A stretch of 64,000 nucleotides of DNA from Phoebastria nigripes (GCA_035582835.1 JAYKAV010003044.1:3468064-3532063); one strand, 5' to 3'. Counted from the first letter of the stretch, positions 39,501 to 53,300 are shown. Made by a program: numbers and translations. Notes: a model not told the origin generated them from the letters alone.

Positions 39501-42405
39501 ATTTTAAAGCCAGATAGTCAAGTTGTCTCTGAAAGGTCACTGCTGACTCTAGAGATTCAGACTTGGCATGTACAGCTATTGTCTGTGATCTGACTGTAAA
39601 CGTTCCATCGTCTGGCAGTATCTGTGCACGACCTTAATGCTTGAACAAGAGTGAAAACATGTAGAGACCAATTTAGAAAACAACAACGTTCAAAAAAGAT
39701 AAGAGGGAAAAAAATTATTAGTTCCTATTCTGATAAACACCAGGTACCAGATACCACATAAGCTACCGGCCTGCCTGCAACCTTTGCCAGGCTTAGGGTT
39801 CTCTTGTGTACCACCTGCCAGTTGTCTCAGTAGGACCTTTGGAGGTCCCTTCTCTATTGCTGTGTATATGACGCTGAGCAAAAGTCTGATTAATGTTTGT
39901 ATTTGGTATTTAGGTAGTGCTAGTTATTGATGTCCATCTCTGAGCTTCAGGGGAATGGCCAATTCCTCCATCTGGAACCACTACACTGTCCTTGTCCTTT
40001 CTGACAGACATGGTCTAGTCTATTGCTACTGCTATACTTCTTCTAAAGATGAAGAAAGTAAGGCATCAGGAGACTAAGTGTGGTGCCTAGCTTAGAGACC
40101 TGGTCTTCTACCACTCAAGTCTTTCTGTTAGTTATAAAATTACCCATCCCAGCTGTTGCTGGAAGTAACAGTTCTTCCTGTTGGTTATTCAGCAGCATTA
40201 GTTGTCAGTGACTGGTGTGCCAGATATTCCGGCGTATGGCCTTGAGGTGTAACTTCTAGAAGGTGAGGCTAAATGACTCTCAGCTCCTCAGGACCCCAGC
40301 TTTGGCATCAGAACAAGTGTCAGGGTCCTAACAGGGTTTGTCTCCTCCACATCAGTGTTGACAGTGGGACTCCACCCAGGGTACAAGTACCCGGAACAAA
40401 GCCTCGGGGAGTTTCTGGGGAGCCTGAGCTGCACCCCTGGGCAAGTCTCCCAGCCACGCACGGAGCTGATCCCATCTCTTCCTATTCCTGAGTTACATTT
40501 TTCTCTGAACATCTTATGAATAAATGATTTGTCAGGGTTACTCCTAAGACCATTTGTGACATGTCCCACAATTTCTATCAGTGTTGCCAGCTACTGTAAG
40601 AGGGTTTGCAGCCCTTTTAGGTTTGTAGGGAGCCTACACACTGTCTTTTAATGGAACTGGAAGCACCTGACCTCAAAGGCGGGTGCTGCTGGGACCATGA
40701 AATTTCAAGAAATTTGGCTTTCCTTCGTGGGTCTCTTGTTCTTGCTTTCTTCATGCAGGTGAGACTAAATACCTCTTTTACAGACTCTGAGAAAGAATTG
40801 CAGAGCCAGGGAAAGTCTTGGGCTGAATGGAAAGGTGTATCCCCTCCTGTCCACAATCTCTTTATGGACGTGGTGAGGAGCTCCTAAAAGTTGCTGGTGC
40901 CACATTTCCCCACTGTACCAGCCTGTGCTGGGGAAGGGGCAAAGGGTAGGAGAAGGTGGAAGGGAGAGTTTGGCTAGCACGCTGTTCACAAGAGCAGTAG
41001 CAGCACTTGTTATCAGGGCAGATGTCAGCTGCTCTGCCCCCAGGAATTCTGGCTGCAGCCACAGTAAGGTGGAGTGGCTTAGTGTGCTCCAGGTATTCCT
41101 TGCCCTATTATGTGAAGAGGAGTATTTTCAAACGGTATTGCAGCTAGCACGCCCTGGGGTGAATCTTAACGTAACTACGTAGTAAGGATTTTGAAACAAG
41201 TTCTCTGTATTATTAGCCTATTCTTATAAGAGCCAGGGGTAATAAAAGTATCCTGAGAGTCAGTCAGGGCTTGTGTGCAATTCAGAAGCGGTCATAACTG
41301 ATTGGTCTGCAGAGTATATTGCTGCAGTGTCCAAGTGCTTTGCCTAATAACTTGTCTTCATCATAAGACTATGCAGAGTTCTGAAGAGGGTGAGACAAAG
41401 TTTTGTTTGCTGCTGAGTGCACTGTGTTTTCTGTACGGGGGCAGCACCCTGACCAGTACCTGTAAACCCTCCCTGTCTCTGTGTTGCCCAAGCATTGTGG
41501 TTATGCTGTTTGGAGGAGCTGGTGAAGGGAATCCTGACTTGGGGGACTGAACCCAAGAACTGTGGCGTCCAGGACTCTCCGTGGCCAGTGGGGCAGCAGC
41601 TGCAGCAGGCAGTGTGTCTGTGTTTCCAGTGTAGCGTGAGTGGTACAGGCTGTGATAAGTGTGAGGAACAGTGCTGTGTGGGAAGAGGAGGGGATCTCCT
41701 GTGCGGCAGAAGTAAAAGTAGGAGGCTTTTAGTTTCTGAAACATAACAATTGGCCTTCTAGGGGCATTACGTGGGAAAAACTGACGGCAGAGACCTGTGT
41801 CTTTTGCCTGCTTGCAGCTAGTTTGCATGTCATCTTTTGATAGAAAGGTTTCACTTAGCACATTTAAGAGTACAAGCAGCTTTGCAGCATACATTTTTGA
41901 AACTAGAAGGGTCTGTTGCATACCAAACCTATCTGATTGTTTCCAACCCATGACAGGAACACAGGCAGATCCCTGAATCCACCAAAGACTAAGTGAAAAG
42001 TGTGTTGACTGACCAACTCTTTGAGATCCATAGATGGATCTTCAGGAAGGAAGTGTAGAACACGCTGAAGGAAGAGTGATGGTGTCTGTGTAGGAAGTTT
42101 GTTCGGGCTTCATTGGCTATATAGTAAACTAAGGAATTAACAGGGCAAATGTCAAGTGCTGTAGGCATGGCATTTTCTAGAGACACTCATCTCTCTTCAC
42201 AGGTCTGACTCTGCCTTGCCTTGACCTATTTGTTATCACATGCAGTGTGGGAAAGAATCCGTTAAAAACTGCTTCTGCATCAGAATTCGCCTGTTCAGTT
42301 GAGAATGAGGTTGGATTTTAAATGCTATCTTCACTGTGCACACATAAAAGCAACCACAAGCTACAGGGATAGAAGCAAACCCTAGGGTACAGTGGAAATA
42401 GAAGC

Positions 42406-42451
42406 GGGGGGGGGGGGGGGGGGGGGGGGCAGGGGGCAGGGCAGGGCAGAA
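42406..42451 (+). repeat. G24 homopolymer with flanking G-rich repeats
   Basis: Twenty-four consecutive G residues (42,406-42,429) followed by CAGGGGGCAGGGCAGGGCAG. It has G-quadruplex potential. It lies about 830 bp upstream of the TNFRSF18 start. The length is likely unreliable in any short-read assembly. Confidence 0.9.
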
Positions 42452-43280
42452 AGCAAGCAAGCTGTCTACACATAAAGCACAGATGGAAGTTTGCATATGC
42501 ATTTGTATAAGGCAAGACATTTTGGAATTGAAACCCAGCAGCAGGTGATGATTGCAGGCAACATGTCTGTGCCTATGTAAAATTTTGCTGAGCAGCTGTC
42601 TTTTGTTGCCTAAATCCCAGGGGCCTGGGGGCCTGAGAAGCTGTACGTGTCTCTAAAGAGCCCGCTGCAGCCATTTTCAGTTTTGGTACCAGGGCTGATC
42701 TTGCAGCCTGTGGGGAAGACACAGGTTTCTCTTGGTTTCATGGTATCCATATGGAGTTACATTGGCTCTGGAAAATAATTCAAGAGTCTCCTGATCCGGA
42801 GTGAAGGAAGTTGAAAACAATTAACAGAATCAGAGTCCGAAAATGTGAGTGGATGGATGGACTTGCTATACATTGCAATCTGATAGTTAAATTCTTGAAG
42901 GTGTCTAAATTCATTAGGAACTCTAAGTCAGAATGAAATAGTCTGAGAATGCTGAAGTTCACACACTAATTTAATTTGCATTAATTTTCAATTGTATATC
43001 AACTTGCAAAATCCTTTGAAAATCAAATTACATGATGCTACATCTTGCTCCTAACTTGCTGCTCTCTTAATGGAATCACTGGTGCATGGTTGCTTAGCCA
43101 TGCTTTTTTAAGAATTCGATGACGTAAAATAAAATCTTTTCCCCGCCCCGAAAGAAACAGGAAGAATGCAGCCACAAAAAGCACAGTGCCTTCCCACAGT
43201 GTCAGGGGAAGGAGTAGTTCTGCAGGGAAGTCCTGATACAAGCCCACGGTAATGTGCTTTTGGGTTGTGTAGCTCAAGAC

Positions 43281-46200
43281 ATGACTGAACAGACAAGTGA
43301 AGTCGGTCATCTCAAGATTCGAGCTTGCTTGCTGCTGGTGGTGTGCCTATGGCAATGGACACAGCAAACTCTGGCAACACCATGCCAGGATGGTGAACTG
43401 AGAATAATCGGTAAAGACAAAACGAAATGCTGCCCCAAATGCAGCTCAAACACAGGTAAGGGAATGATGTGTCTGTCTTCTTTCTGTTTGTCAATATTGT
43501 TTTATGTCAGCCAGGGTAATCAAGTGTGGAGAACAGGCACGTGTGTGTGTGTATGTATGTAAATGTATCTTGAGTAACTGTATATGCAAAACAAAATGGC
43601 AAGGGCTTCCCTCCTGTCCCCTAAATTCATAGTGTGCCTTAGCTATAAACTTCAGAGTGGAGTCATGTTTCAGATTTGTTACATGCTTATACTTGTTATT
43701 CTGTAGTGGGAAAGGGAAAGCTAAGTTTCTGTGGGTTGGTCTTGCTCACAAGGAAAGAAGGTGTTCACTTAACACTGATTCTGAGCCCTTGCTCCATTCA
43801 AACATGGTTTCAAAGTTTGTCTGTGCCTTTCAGACTTCAGAGGGAATACAGGGAGCAATGCTCTCTGTAAGGCTGTTCTTTGCAATTTGTGGTCCTAAAG
43901 AGTAGGAAGCATCCCACTTCAATCCCTCCATTCCACTGACCTGTGCTTGTCCCAGAAGTAAGTGCACAGACAAGGTCTCAGGTGATCATTAGTTTCAACA
44001 GCCTGTTCTAACCTCTATCCTTGCCTGATTTTAGGATGGTGGTGAGATGGTAATGGATTCTCACTTGCCTGTAATTTTAGGTCAAATTAAAGCACTAGAG
44101 GTGAAACAGGCTAGCTGCAGGACTTAGTGGGTGACATTTCTGTGCCTGTTAGGCTGAACAGGTGATTCTAATGGCCTCTTCCATGGTCCCAGGAACAATC
44201 ATACTATTCTTCCTAATCTATTGCTGTCCATAACGGTAGCCAGAGCTGAACAGTAGGGAACATGCAGCTGTTTGTATGGCCTACAGCAAGGAATGCATCT
44301 TCCTTTTCTGTTTGTCCCGAAACGGGGTTGCTGGAAGCCTTGTGTAGCTAGTATGGTAGTGCTGTTGTCCTGCAGATTAGCAACAGGATTAGCTGAGAAG
44401 TTACATCTTTCATTGGTGCCTAGGCAGGAGTCAGCCTCTGACCTATTAGTAGCTTGAATATATTTGCCTCGACTGATAACAAGGACACTGAGTTCCCTGT
44501 GGAAGGAGTGAGTGGACACATGGGATTTGTGGGAATGAGCAATAAATAGGTGAAGAGCTATAGAGTCCCCAGTAGTGTGGAGACCCCCGGGGTATTTCCC
44601 TTCCCACTGAGATAAAGACATTCAGTATGAGGAAAATCATTGCTTGGTGGGATCAACTCTAGAATCGCCCACTAGTAATACACAGAAAGAAGCATCCCCA
44701 AGCTGTTTCCTTTTTGCTGCCAGACTTCATTAAGTTTTGAAGGACAGTAAGAGGAGGCCAGTGGGCAGAGGAAGATGTGGGCAGTTCCCTGGTAGCCCTG
44801 TACATTCTATCACCAACCTCAGGAAATAATCTTTGCTTGATCTTTGCTACTCGCTGTGGGTTTTTAAGCACACTATTGGACTAGCCAGCATTTCCCTCTA
44901 TATTTTTTTTTCTTTAAGGTTATACAGCTTCCTGGTTGAACAGCACTTCTCCTCTAGCTGGTCTCCAACTGCCTGAAGGATTGCTTGATGCTGTTTACTG
45001 ATGGGATCAGTATATATGATCAATCCTTTGCTTTCATGAAGCCAGGAGCCTCTCAGAATTAGAGGTGATATTTTTGGAGTGCAAGCAAAGTTCACAACAG
45101 AACTCCTCTAGAAATAGGACAGAGGGTAGGAGGGGTGCTGGTTTTATAGCTTGGATTTAGACCCACTTCTGCCCACAGAGCGTAGGAAGCAGCTGCTGTT
45201 GTTAGGAAAGGCATGGAAAAGGAGCTCTAGCAAGGATCTTTTGGGCATCCCTCCTCTAACATGGCTGAGCCTAACTGAGAAGAGCTTTGGCAGTGTCCTG
45301 AGAGCTGACTGGATGGCTAGTTAATGTGTAGTGCTGCTTTGGGGCACTGGCAGTGCCCTCCTCACCCCACAGTGTCTAAATCTGCGCAATGTAGTAAAGC
45401 AAACCTGCTGCCTTACTTCTGTCTACCATGACCTACACTGGTATTCCAGATAAGAGAGAAGGATTACAGTGGTAAGTCATGCAGTGCTCATATAACCATG
45501 GTGTAAAAATCTGAGTGGTGCTGAATCCGAGTACTCTAAACTTTAGCCAGTATGCGTGGGAGTGACATCCTTCTGGTATGGTATCCATTTTTTCTACCAC
45601 AGCACAGTAAGGAACTATTTCACCTGTGTCAGCCAGTAAGACGAATGGTTAAGTTAATTTCTGGCCTCTGTGACAAGGGCAAGTCTAACTTCTTTCTTCT
45701 TGACAGGAGACAACAGCACGTGTCAAAATATTGAGGACCATGACTGCAAATGTCGTCAGGGATACAGCTGTATTGATAGTGCATGTCTCTACTGCAAAAA
45801 ACTGCCTGAATGTGCAGAGGGCGAGGAGCTGGTTAAGCTTGGTAACTAAAGAAATGCAAATGACTTTAAAAGAGAGTTCAATATAAGTGGCTGGCTGAGC
45901 AGCAGTTGGTTTCCTTCACTTATTATAACCTGCTTTTGGGAAGGCTCGTGATGCAGAGAGAAATGGCATTTATACTGTGGCCTCCGTGACTAAAACCCTT
46001 GCTTCCCTATTTTATAACTCTTCCCTTCCTAAATTTGAGACTTTCACTTTCATGCTCGGACTTTCAGTGTTACTTTTCTTCCAAGCTGCTAGAACTGTCA
46101 GAAGACGACTGTTTTGCTCTCTGTTGCCTCTTAACTTTACACCCTCTGCTGTCAGATCAGACTATTCTGTACCTCTTCTGTAAGGAGTCCGCCCATACAT

Positions 46201-48592
46201 TTCCCAAAATGCAAAGGTGGCAAGAACTGCTTATGTGTTTCTCCAGGGGGGTGTTTCATAATGCAGAAAGAGTGTAGAGGGAATGCATTGTGCGCTAATC
46301 TGTTGTGTCCCCATCTTTCAGTAAAGGCACTGACCGCTAATAATTCATGTTCTCTTTTCTTGTAGGCATTTTAGACTTCACGTTCAAATGTAAACCATGT
46401 GAGATAGGAACCTACTCTAATGTTAAGAATGGTTGGTGCCGTAACTGGACTGAGTATGTATTTATTAATACTTATTTGGAAATATGCATGATAAAATTCT
46501 CAAATGATTAATACTCAAATTAGAAAATAAAATTGAATGAAAGACGAGATCACCAATGCAATTAAATGATTAGGTTTTTAAATTCAGCAATATATGATAT
46601 TTCTCTCTCCTTTGGCTTTATAAATAGTCAGTCTCAAAGCAGAGCTTAAACTGCTGTGTATTCAACTTGCTTCCAAGTCCAGCTCAAACTGATGCAAAAT
46701 TATTCCAAGCATGGACACCACTTGAAACAAAGAGACTAAAAAAAATGTGCACATAAACAATTGTGATGTAGTGTTATCTTGTTGGGGAACAGCCATAACT
46801 TTACCTGCACTGCTATAAAAAGGAAAGAAAGGAAACAAGTTGTGGAAAGAGTAGAGGGAAGGAAGAAAGGGAGCCAAAAGAAAGGCTGGAGAGGAATGAA
46901 GGGAAAGGCAGGGACATTCTAAATGTGACTCTCATTCTTCTTTTAGTTGTGAAAGTTCTGGGTTTCTAACAATCAAGCAAGGCAACAGTACACATAATGC
47001 AATATGTGGTTTCCCTGCTAAAGATTTGGAGCAAGGTACCTTCTCACAATGATTTGTTTCTTTAAGCCTATAACTTTTCTCTGCATTTCTTCAGTTGCTG
47101 ACTTGCTGCACAGTTATCATCCAGAGCTTGCTAACATGAAAATTTGCTTTGAAAATTACTGTTGTGTTTCTTGCAATATTAATATAGGTAGAATTGTTGA
47201 CCTGGGCAAAGATTCCACCATTAAAGCGCTGTCAGTAATAAAGGTAGAGAAAAGCCCAGCAATTGTCCTTGAATAGAGCACACTTATTTGGCAAATTATC
47301 AGAGTTTTCCATTGGACGGTTCGTGCTGTTTTGCTAGATTTTCTTAGGAAGACAATAGCTTAGTTAGCTATCCAGTTCCTTTACAAGTATTGGTTGAGTC
47401 CACAATACCCAGAATTGAAATCTCAGGTCTTACCATGGATCAAATTAAATAGGAATAAGTGGGTACAGGCTTTGCAGGTACTGAGTATCTTGAAGACAGC
47501 AAGCTGCACTACTCCTGCCTTTCCCCCACCTTTGTCCCTACAATGAATTGGTGCCTTTCAGGTCTGGGCCCTTCATTCAGAGAAATTGTTAGTTCTGCTG
47601 AGACAAATTGCAAAAAGGTGCTACTTTTAACTTCCGTGAGGCAGAGACAAATGTGAAAATTTGGCTTGCTCTAGTGCTATTCAGGGAAACATTGAAGCCA
47701 AATCCCCCCAAAAAGCAAAAACCAAAACAGAGTAGATAGTACAAGTGATAGCTGCAAGAGAGAGAGACATTGAACAATGAAGACACCAGGCATGTGGGGT
47801 TTTTGCATGAATGCTTCTTACCACAGACAGTGATCTACTGCACCCTTGACTTGGAGCATCTCATTTTTATTGTTAATACCCGCACTCGTTTTTTTTCCTT
47901 GGAAAATTATTTTCCACAGAAAGAGGAAATTAATCTCTTAATTTCCTTGGAAGAACGGCCTTTCCTTTAACAGTAGTCTGGGCACATGATTTCTTAATCT
48001 TTATTAAACTTATTTAATTGCAGTTCCTATTACAAATGACTCTCTATATACCACCATCCTGGCCATCCTTGCTGCAGTGGCTGTATTTGTTCTCATCTTG
48101 CTGACCTTCTTCTTGCATTTCTGCATATGGTCACTGAAGAAAGAAAAATACCACACAGCTGATGGTAAGTGTACCTTTGTGGACTTCTATGTAGCTTTTC
48201 AGTAGAATGTGTCCATTGATCCAGAGTCAAAATGGAATAAATTAAGTTGAATAAATAGAGTAAATATGGATTTACTCTGTGATTTTGGGTGAGTTACTTA
48301 GTTTCACTAAGAAGCAGTGCGTCACCTGTATCTTTGTCCTTTCCTCAGAGAGAGGCTGTATTGGTAAAGGTAATGGGCAGCTAACTGACATGTATGAAGA
48401 CCTCTTGTATGTGCAGTGCTTTTGCTTATTCTCACTGCAGATCTGGAACATAACTTCCCTAGGCTGCTGGTGGCTCCACAACTGTCACACCATAGAGAAG
48501 AGACTTACAGCTGCCAGTTTCCAGAAGAAGAACATGGAGACAAAACACCAGAAGAAAAGCCTTGCAATTTCTACCCTCAGAGTCTACAATGA
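43281..48592 (+). CDS. TNFRSF18: TNF receptor superfamily member 18 (GITR/AITR), six exons
   Basis: Type I receptor for GITR ligand on T cells, acting through TRAFs. Exons: 43,281-43,455; 45,707-45,841; 46,366-46,453; 46,947-47,035; 48,024-48,164; 48,441-48,592; splice sites and phases agree, giving 259 residues (about 241 in human). Features: N-terminal hydrophobic signal around residues 15-33; cysteine-rich region about 35-153, with CRNWTDCESSGFLTIKQGN (128-146) and THNAIC (148-153), closely matching the mammalian third cysteine-rich domain; NST and NWT sequons; membrane segment about 171-196; and cytoplasmic CQFPEEEHGDKTPEEK (234-249), almost the same as the human tail motif, containing acidic TRAF-type sites. 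The first cysteine-rich part is divergent. The start is the first ATG before the signal sequence. AATAAA at 48,647-48,652 gives a short 3' UTR. It is the second TNF receptor in tandem with TNFRSF4. Confidence 0.93.
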
Positions 48593-48646
48593 AAACAGAT
48601 AAATTGCAATGTGCTGTGAGAACGGGGAGCTGAGCTCAGCTTTTCA

Positions 48647-48652
48647 AATAAA
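48647..48652 (+). terminator. Candidate TNFRSF18 poly(A) signal
   Basis: AATAAA 55 bases after the TNFRSF18 stop codon, followed by a G-rich stretch and a G14 run (48,713-48,726). It is the nearest hexamer to the gene; usage is inferred. Confidence 0.5.
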
Positions 48653-48726
48653 AGAAGGGAGGGGCTGGGTGCGTAAAGCATCATTATATACATAGTAATA
48701 AGGAATGGGCTCGGGGGGGGGGGGGG

Positions 48727-51700
48727 TTCACTTTGTTTCTTCTCGACAAACCTAGCATTTAGAAACAAAAGCTGCTAAATCAAGCTGACATTCAGTTCAG
48801 CTGCACTGCATTATTGCAGGTTTCCTGGGTTGTTGGGTTTTTTTTTTCATTGATGCTCTTTTCAACTTCGTTTGGGACCAGGGACCCTTCTTGTCATTAT
48901 TCCCCTTTGCATCTTCTGCACATGTCTCTGTGGTGCTCCCACAGATCGATACGCGCGTAGAAGGTCAGCGTCCTGCCGTCAATCCCTTCAGTGCTACAGG
49001 GAATACAGTAGTACCTACAGGGCACTCTCACAGCTTTCACAGGCTATCCGTATTTCCAAGATGTGTCCTGATGCTCATATTAAGGGAATAAGACATTGTG
49101 CCTAGCAACCGTATCTACTACTCTTCTCTAAGCAGACAGTGCTTTTCACTCCTGCCAAATTGCCCTCTTTGTTATGCAGCAAAGGGCCGTTACCCTTAAT
49201 CCATTACATACTCTCCAGTCCCAACAGAAGGCTTGGTTAGGCCAGTCTCAGCGCACAGGGGTGCCAGTGTGAGACTGCCATGGCCACATCATTTGTGCTT
49301 GCAGAGGTTTCTGTATGCAAGTTCTGTGATCCCCCCATCCCCTCCAGGGAAACCAGGGGAAGAAGGGAGTAACATCTATCCTCCTTCTCTTCTATAATTC
49401 AGCAATCCTTGGTATCTGGAATACTGAATTACAAAAGGGAGACTTCTGAAAGGCTCAAATGAGGATCACGCTGTCTAGAGAAAAACATTCGGTTTAATGC
49501 TCTCTTCTCACCTACTTTATAGAGTAGGAAAAGACAGTGGAAAACAGAGAAAAGCCCAACATTTGTTCCTGATGCTTTTTTCCCCACCCCAGAAGAAAAA
49601 GAACCAGAGCGTCTGCTGGTGTATACCAGCATAGCACCAGTGACTTGATCATCAGCTGAAAGATGTTCTCCTTACTGAAAATTGTACCATGGAGGATTTT
49701 TTTTTTTTTTTTCATGTTAGATTAGTGCTCCTGCAGTTTCATAGAGCTCTAACATGGCTAGAATTAATTGTTTTGCCTGAATTTAAAGGGACAGGGTTTC
49801 AGTTGGAGTTGGTTGCTTTTTGTGAAATGACACTGATTTCTAATAAGAATCTAGCCTGTGGCTTCAACTAGTTAAAACTCGCATGTCTTTTTGATATAAT
49901 TATTTTTGTGTTATGTGACTGCAGCAGTAATAGATTCAAAGCTCTGGATGCCTTCTGGTTTGGCCTTTTGGTGAAAGCTGCTTGGGGTAGGCTCTTTTAT
50001 GACCAAATCAGCTCTGGGCAAAAATGTGTTTTGACTCAGCCTTCACATGAAAGGTTATAAATATCTCACAGTATAAATATAAATATCTCTAAGCCATTAC
50101 ATCAGCTTCCTCATGATTTCTTACAGAAAATGTAAACAGTACAGGGCTTCTGAATTAAATCCTAACAGAAGAATGAAATTTCTGTTAATCGCCTTACTAA
50201 TTACTCAGAGGGGATTATTCCAAGTCTGAATGACATGCTGTTTTAAGTAGGGCTCTGTGAAATTACAATAGCTGCGGAGCAGAAGTTATTGCCTCCACAG
50301 ATGTATGTTGCCAAAACTCTTGAACAGAGAATCCTAAGAAGTGGGACAGGTTATTACCTTGGTAAGCCAGTCACATAGCCTCTGTGCTCCAAGGCAGGCT
50401 TGGTGAGACTGGATAATGATCTACCTGTTAGACTTTCATTGAGGTGACTCCATGACCTCTCTAGGCAATCCAGTCCAGTGACTGATTTCAAATCAGAGGA
50501 GGAGGGAGATTTTGTTAGTTAAAGTTTATATTATCCATTATGATTATGAGGAAGAATTGGCTCTTCGGCACCTTTTTAAGCATTCATAAACTATCATCTC
50601 TCCTTGGTTTCTCTAGGCTCTTATCCTACTTCACGGGCTGTGGTTTCTAGACCTCTTAGCCTCTCCCTTTCTAAGCTCTTTCCAGTTGGTCTTTCTTGAA
50701 GCCTTCTCTGGAGGAGGTCTTGGCAGGCTTGAATAAAGATGAAGGATTAATTTTATGATTCGTGGACATGGTTTTATTGCTGAACATTTCTTCAGTGATT
50801 ATGTCAAGAGGAGTTATCCTGTCTTTTTTGCTTTTTGCCTTTTTTTTTTGTGCATTATAGCATCTTGTAACTGGGTGAAATAATTGTAAGGGAAAATGAA
50901 GTGCAAAGGGTTATCCCTTCACTGTAATGTATTCCTCCATAGTCCTAGTTTTAATCTTCTAACGTCTCTGTTATTGTGTTAACTGCAACTGACATCCATA
51001 TACCTTAGCTTCCCCTTCATGTAGAATGAGAGCAGTGATACTTCTCAACCCTAAAAGGATGTTGTGAGACATAATCAGTACTTTCAATGTATTTTTGCCT
51101 TCTTTGATCCTCTTACTGTTAATCCTTGTGTTGCTGAGAATTTTTCCCATAGGTATCCCTATGTGAAATTCACTTAAAAAGAGAGAGTTTTCCTCCATCG
51201 CTTTGGGAAATGTGCAGATTCTTAATTGAGGTGAACTAGAGATTCAGCCAAGGAAAGGTGAAAGCATTGCATTGGATTAAATAGGCTAACTTTTTGGAAG
51301 TGCAAGACTGTCTCTGCCTTGTAAGCAGTTTCGCTGTGGGATTTAATGTACTCAGAGGTCTAAACACTGGTTAGTAAAGACACTTCTTACAGCTCCTATG
51401 TTGGCCATGTTTATTCTCAGATCTGTATTGACCATCCTTTTTTTTTTAATGTTTTCAACAAGATTTCTGATTGTGACCTGTTGTAAAGGTAAAATAAACT
51501 TGAAAATTGAATGAAGTGCCTATGTGATATAATTACGCAAATTGGAAAGGAAGGGTTTTATTCTTTAGGTTGTCCCAGTGTTCTTGAGCGCACTTAGTTT
51601 TACTTTCCCCATTCACTTCCCCTCTCTTACAGAACTCTGGCTATTTCAGCAACGTACCCCCAACCAAACTCTTCTGTCATTGAATTTTAGATTGGTGCAC

Positions 51701-53111
51701 TTGCACTTTTTTCCCTTTTTAAGCAAGCGGTTTAACGTTTCCTGGCTGCTGGCTAAACCAGCTTTTCAGCTACCCACTACCAAAATAGCAGGAAACTGTG
51801 GCTGACAATTTTTTCCGTTCCTGACAATGGCAGAGAAGCAGCAACATTTTGCACAAAAAAAATTCAGCAGAGCTTACTATTTGAGGAATGAAAGATTTGA
51901 GTGTCTAGTGGAAGTCTGTGCCTCTGGCAACATGCGGCAAATCTTGGTGAGGTGTACAAGACTTTCTGGGCTGTGGGTGTTGAATAGCCGACAGTACTGC
52001 CAGTTAATATTGAAACATGATGAACAGAGCCATATTATTCATTGGAAATTTGCACAGTGGCCTTTTGGGTTTCTATATGCCTACCTTGAAGAACAGTTCC
52101 ACTTCCTGCTTACCTAACCACCTGGCTTTACGGCTGCTTATTGATGGGAAAAGCAACCAATTTCCTGACTTCTTAAAGCTCCAATTCAGAGGGAGAAACC
52201 CAAAGTGTGAATCATTTAAGTGCTGGAGAATTTCAGTGAAAGAGCTGTTCTTTGCATCAAAGCAAATGAAAGCTATTGGCTCAGAACAGTGAGCTTGTAA
52301 GAAAACGCTATATTTAAGTTTTTCCATTTAGAAAGAACAATAGCTTTATTTTATCAGTGTGCAATTACTGTAATATTTGAATCAGATCATGGCTGAATTT
52401 TCAGCTCAAATCCCAGAGTTCATGGGGTTTTTCAAGTTCTGATTTGAACTTCAGCTTGATTTCTGTACATGGACTGTAGGTTAAAAAAGGCTTCTCCCTC
52501 AGATCATTTACGTGCGATTAGATGTCTGTAACAATATTTTTTTTTTTCCTGAATCTCTTTTCAAAAGAGAAAATAAAATATCCCTGAAAAATATCCCAAA
52601 GTTTCTAGAGGCTAAGTGATCAAGCAAATTTAGAAATACAATGTTTCATTATCGTTATTGTCATGAGTAAATAGTTAAAATATGATATATAGTGATATCT
52701 AAAAAAAACAAAAAAAAGTTCCTTGGCAGTGCTAACAAAAAGGCAAATATGCAGGCTCCAAAACGACAACATCAAATTATGGCTTAACTGAGGACATAAT
52801 AAGTTTTACACTATATGTAGGTGGAGCTTAAAAGGTATATTTCATGTTTATGGAAAAAAATGCAATTTTTTGTGGGACAGTTGGTAGCACTTAGTCCTTG
52901 TTTTATTAGGAGTTGTCCAGCACTTACCTTAAGCTTGTCTTTGAGTTGTCCTATGAGCTAAGAAATCTAGTTGTAAAAAAAGTTCTTGAGCTGCCAGTGA
53001 TGAGTAAAGACTTGTTGCCATTTAGTGGGAGTCTTTCTTAGATACGTATTTTGTCATAACAGTCTGGGGAGTGTTTGCCCTCACCAGCAATCTTAATGCT
53101 CTCCCTGACTT
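48727..53111. other. Spacer between TNFRSF18 and the minus-strand tandem-PH gene
   Basis: AT-rich with no supported exon. Short T runs occur (49,698-49,713; 50,840-50,849; 52,538-52,547). Minus-strand AATAAA hexamers (TTTATT on plus) at 52,902-52,907 and 52,345-52,350 are possible 3' ends for the convergent gene to the right. TNFRSF18 and that gene converge here. Confidence 0.45.
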
Positions 53112-53300
53112 AGAATCATTGAGGTTGGAAAGGACCTCTAAGATCGAGTCCAACCGTCAACTGAACACCTCCATGCCCATTAAACCATGTCCCTAAGCAC
53201 CACATCTACATGTCTTTTAAATACCTCCAGAGATGGTGACTCAACCACTTCCCTGGGCAGCCTGTTCCAAAACTTCACACACTTGAATCCATCCAAGAGG
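53112..53300 (-). mobile_element. CR1 LINE 3' end, truncated copy
   Basis: Starting at ATCATTGAGGTTGGAAAGGA and including AGATCGAGTCCAACCG and CCTGGGCAGCCTGTTCCAA, this is the reverse complement of the avian CR1 3' region, so the element lies on the minus strand. Only about 190 bp remains, the usual 5'-truncated form. CR1 supports a bird or other sauropsid origin. The left end near 53,300 is approximate. Confidence 0.85.

Larger units (their letters stand above)
32216..43280. other. TNFRSF4 3' UTR and TNFRSF4-TNFRSF18 spacer
   Basis: The left end is probably the TNFRSF4 3' UTR; AATAAA at 34,325-34,330 is a plausible but unproven end. The rest (about 9 kb) has no exon pair I can support on either strand. 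It holds a 29-bp tandem duplication (36,511-36,568), a G24 run (42,406-42,429) and isolated N bases. The proximal part, 43,120-43,280, may hold the TNFRSF18 promoter: TGACGTAA at 43,120-43,127, CCCCGCCCC at 43,141-43,149, and an imperfect kappaB site GGGAAGTCCT at 43,225-43,234. Confidence 0.45.

Noticed and set aside
41495..41746. Cysteine-rich plus-strand frame that might be a third TNF-receptor exon.
   Set aside because: Cysteine spacing does not match a TNFR module and no flanking exons in phase were found.
41361..41951. 196-codon minus-strand open frame, the longest in the TNFRSF4-TNFRSF18 spacer.
   Set aside because: No recognisable domain, mixed composition, no splice partners, and a chance length in this stretch cannot be excluded.
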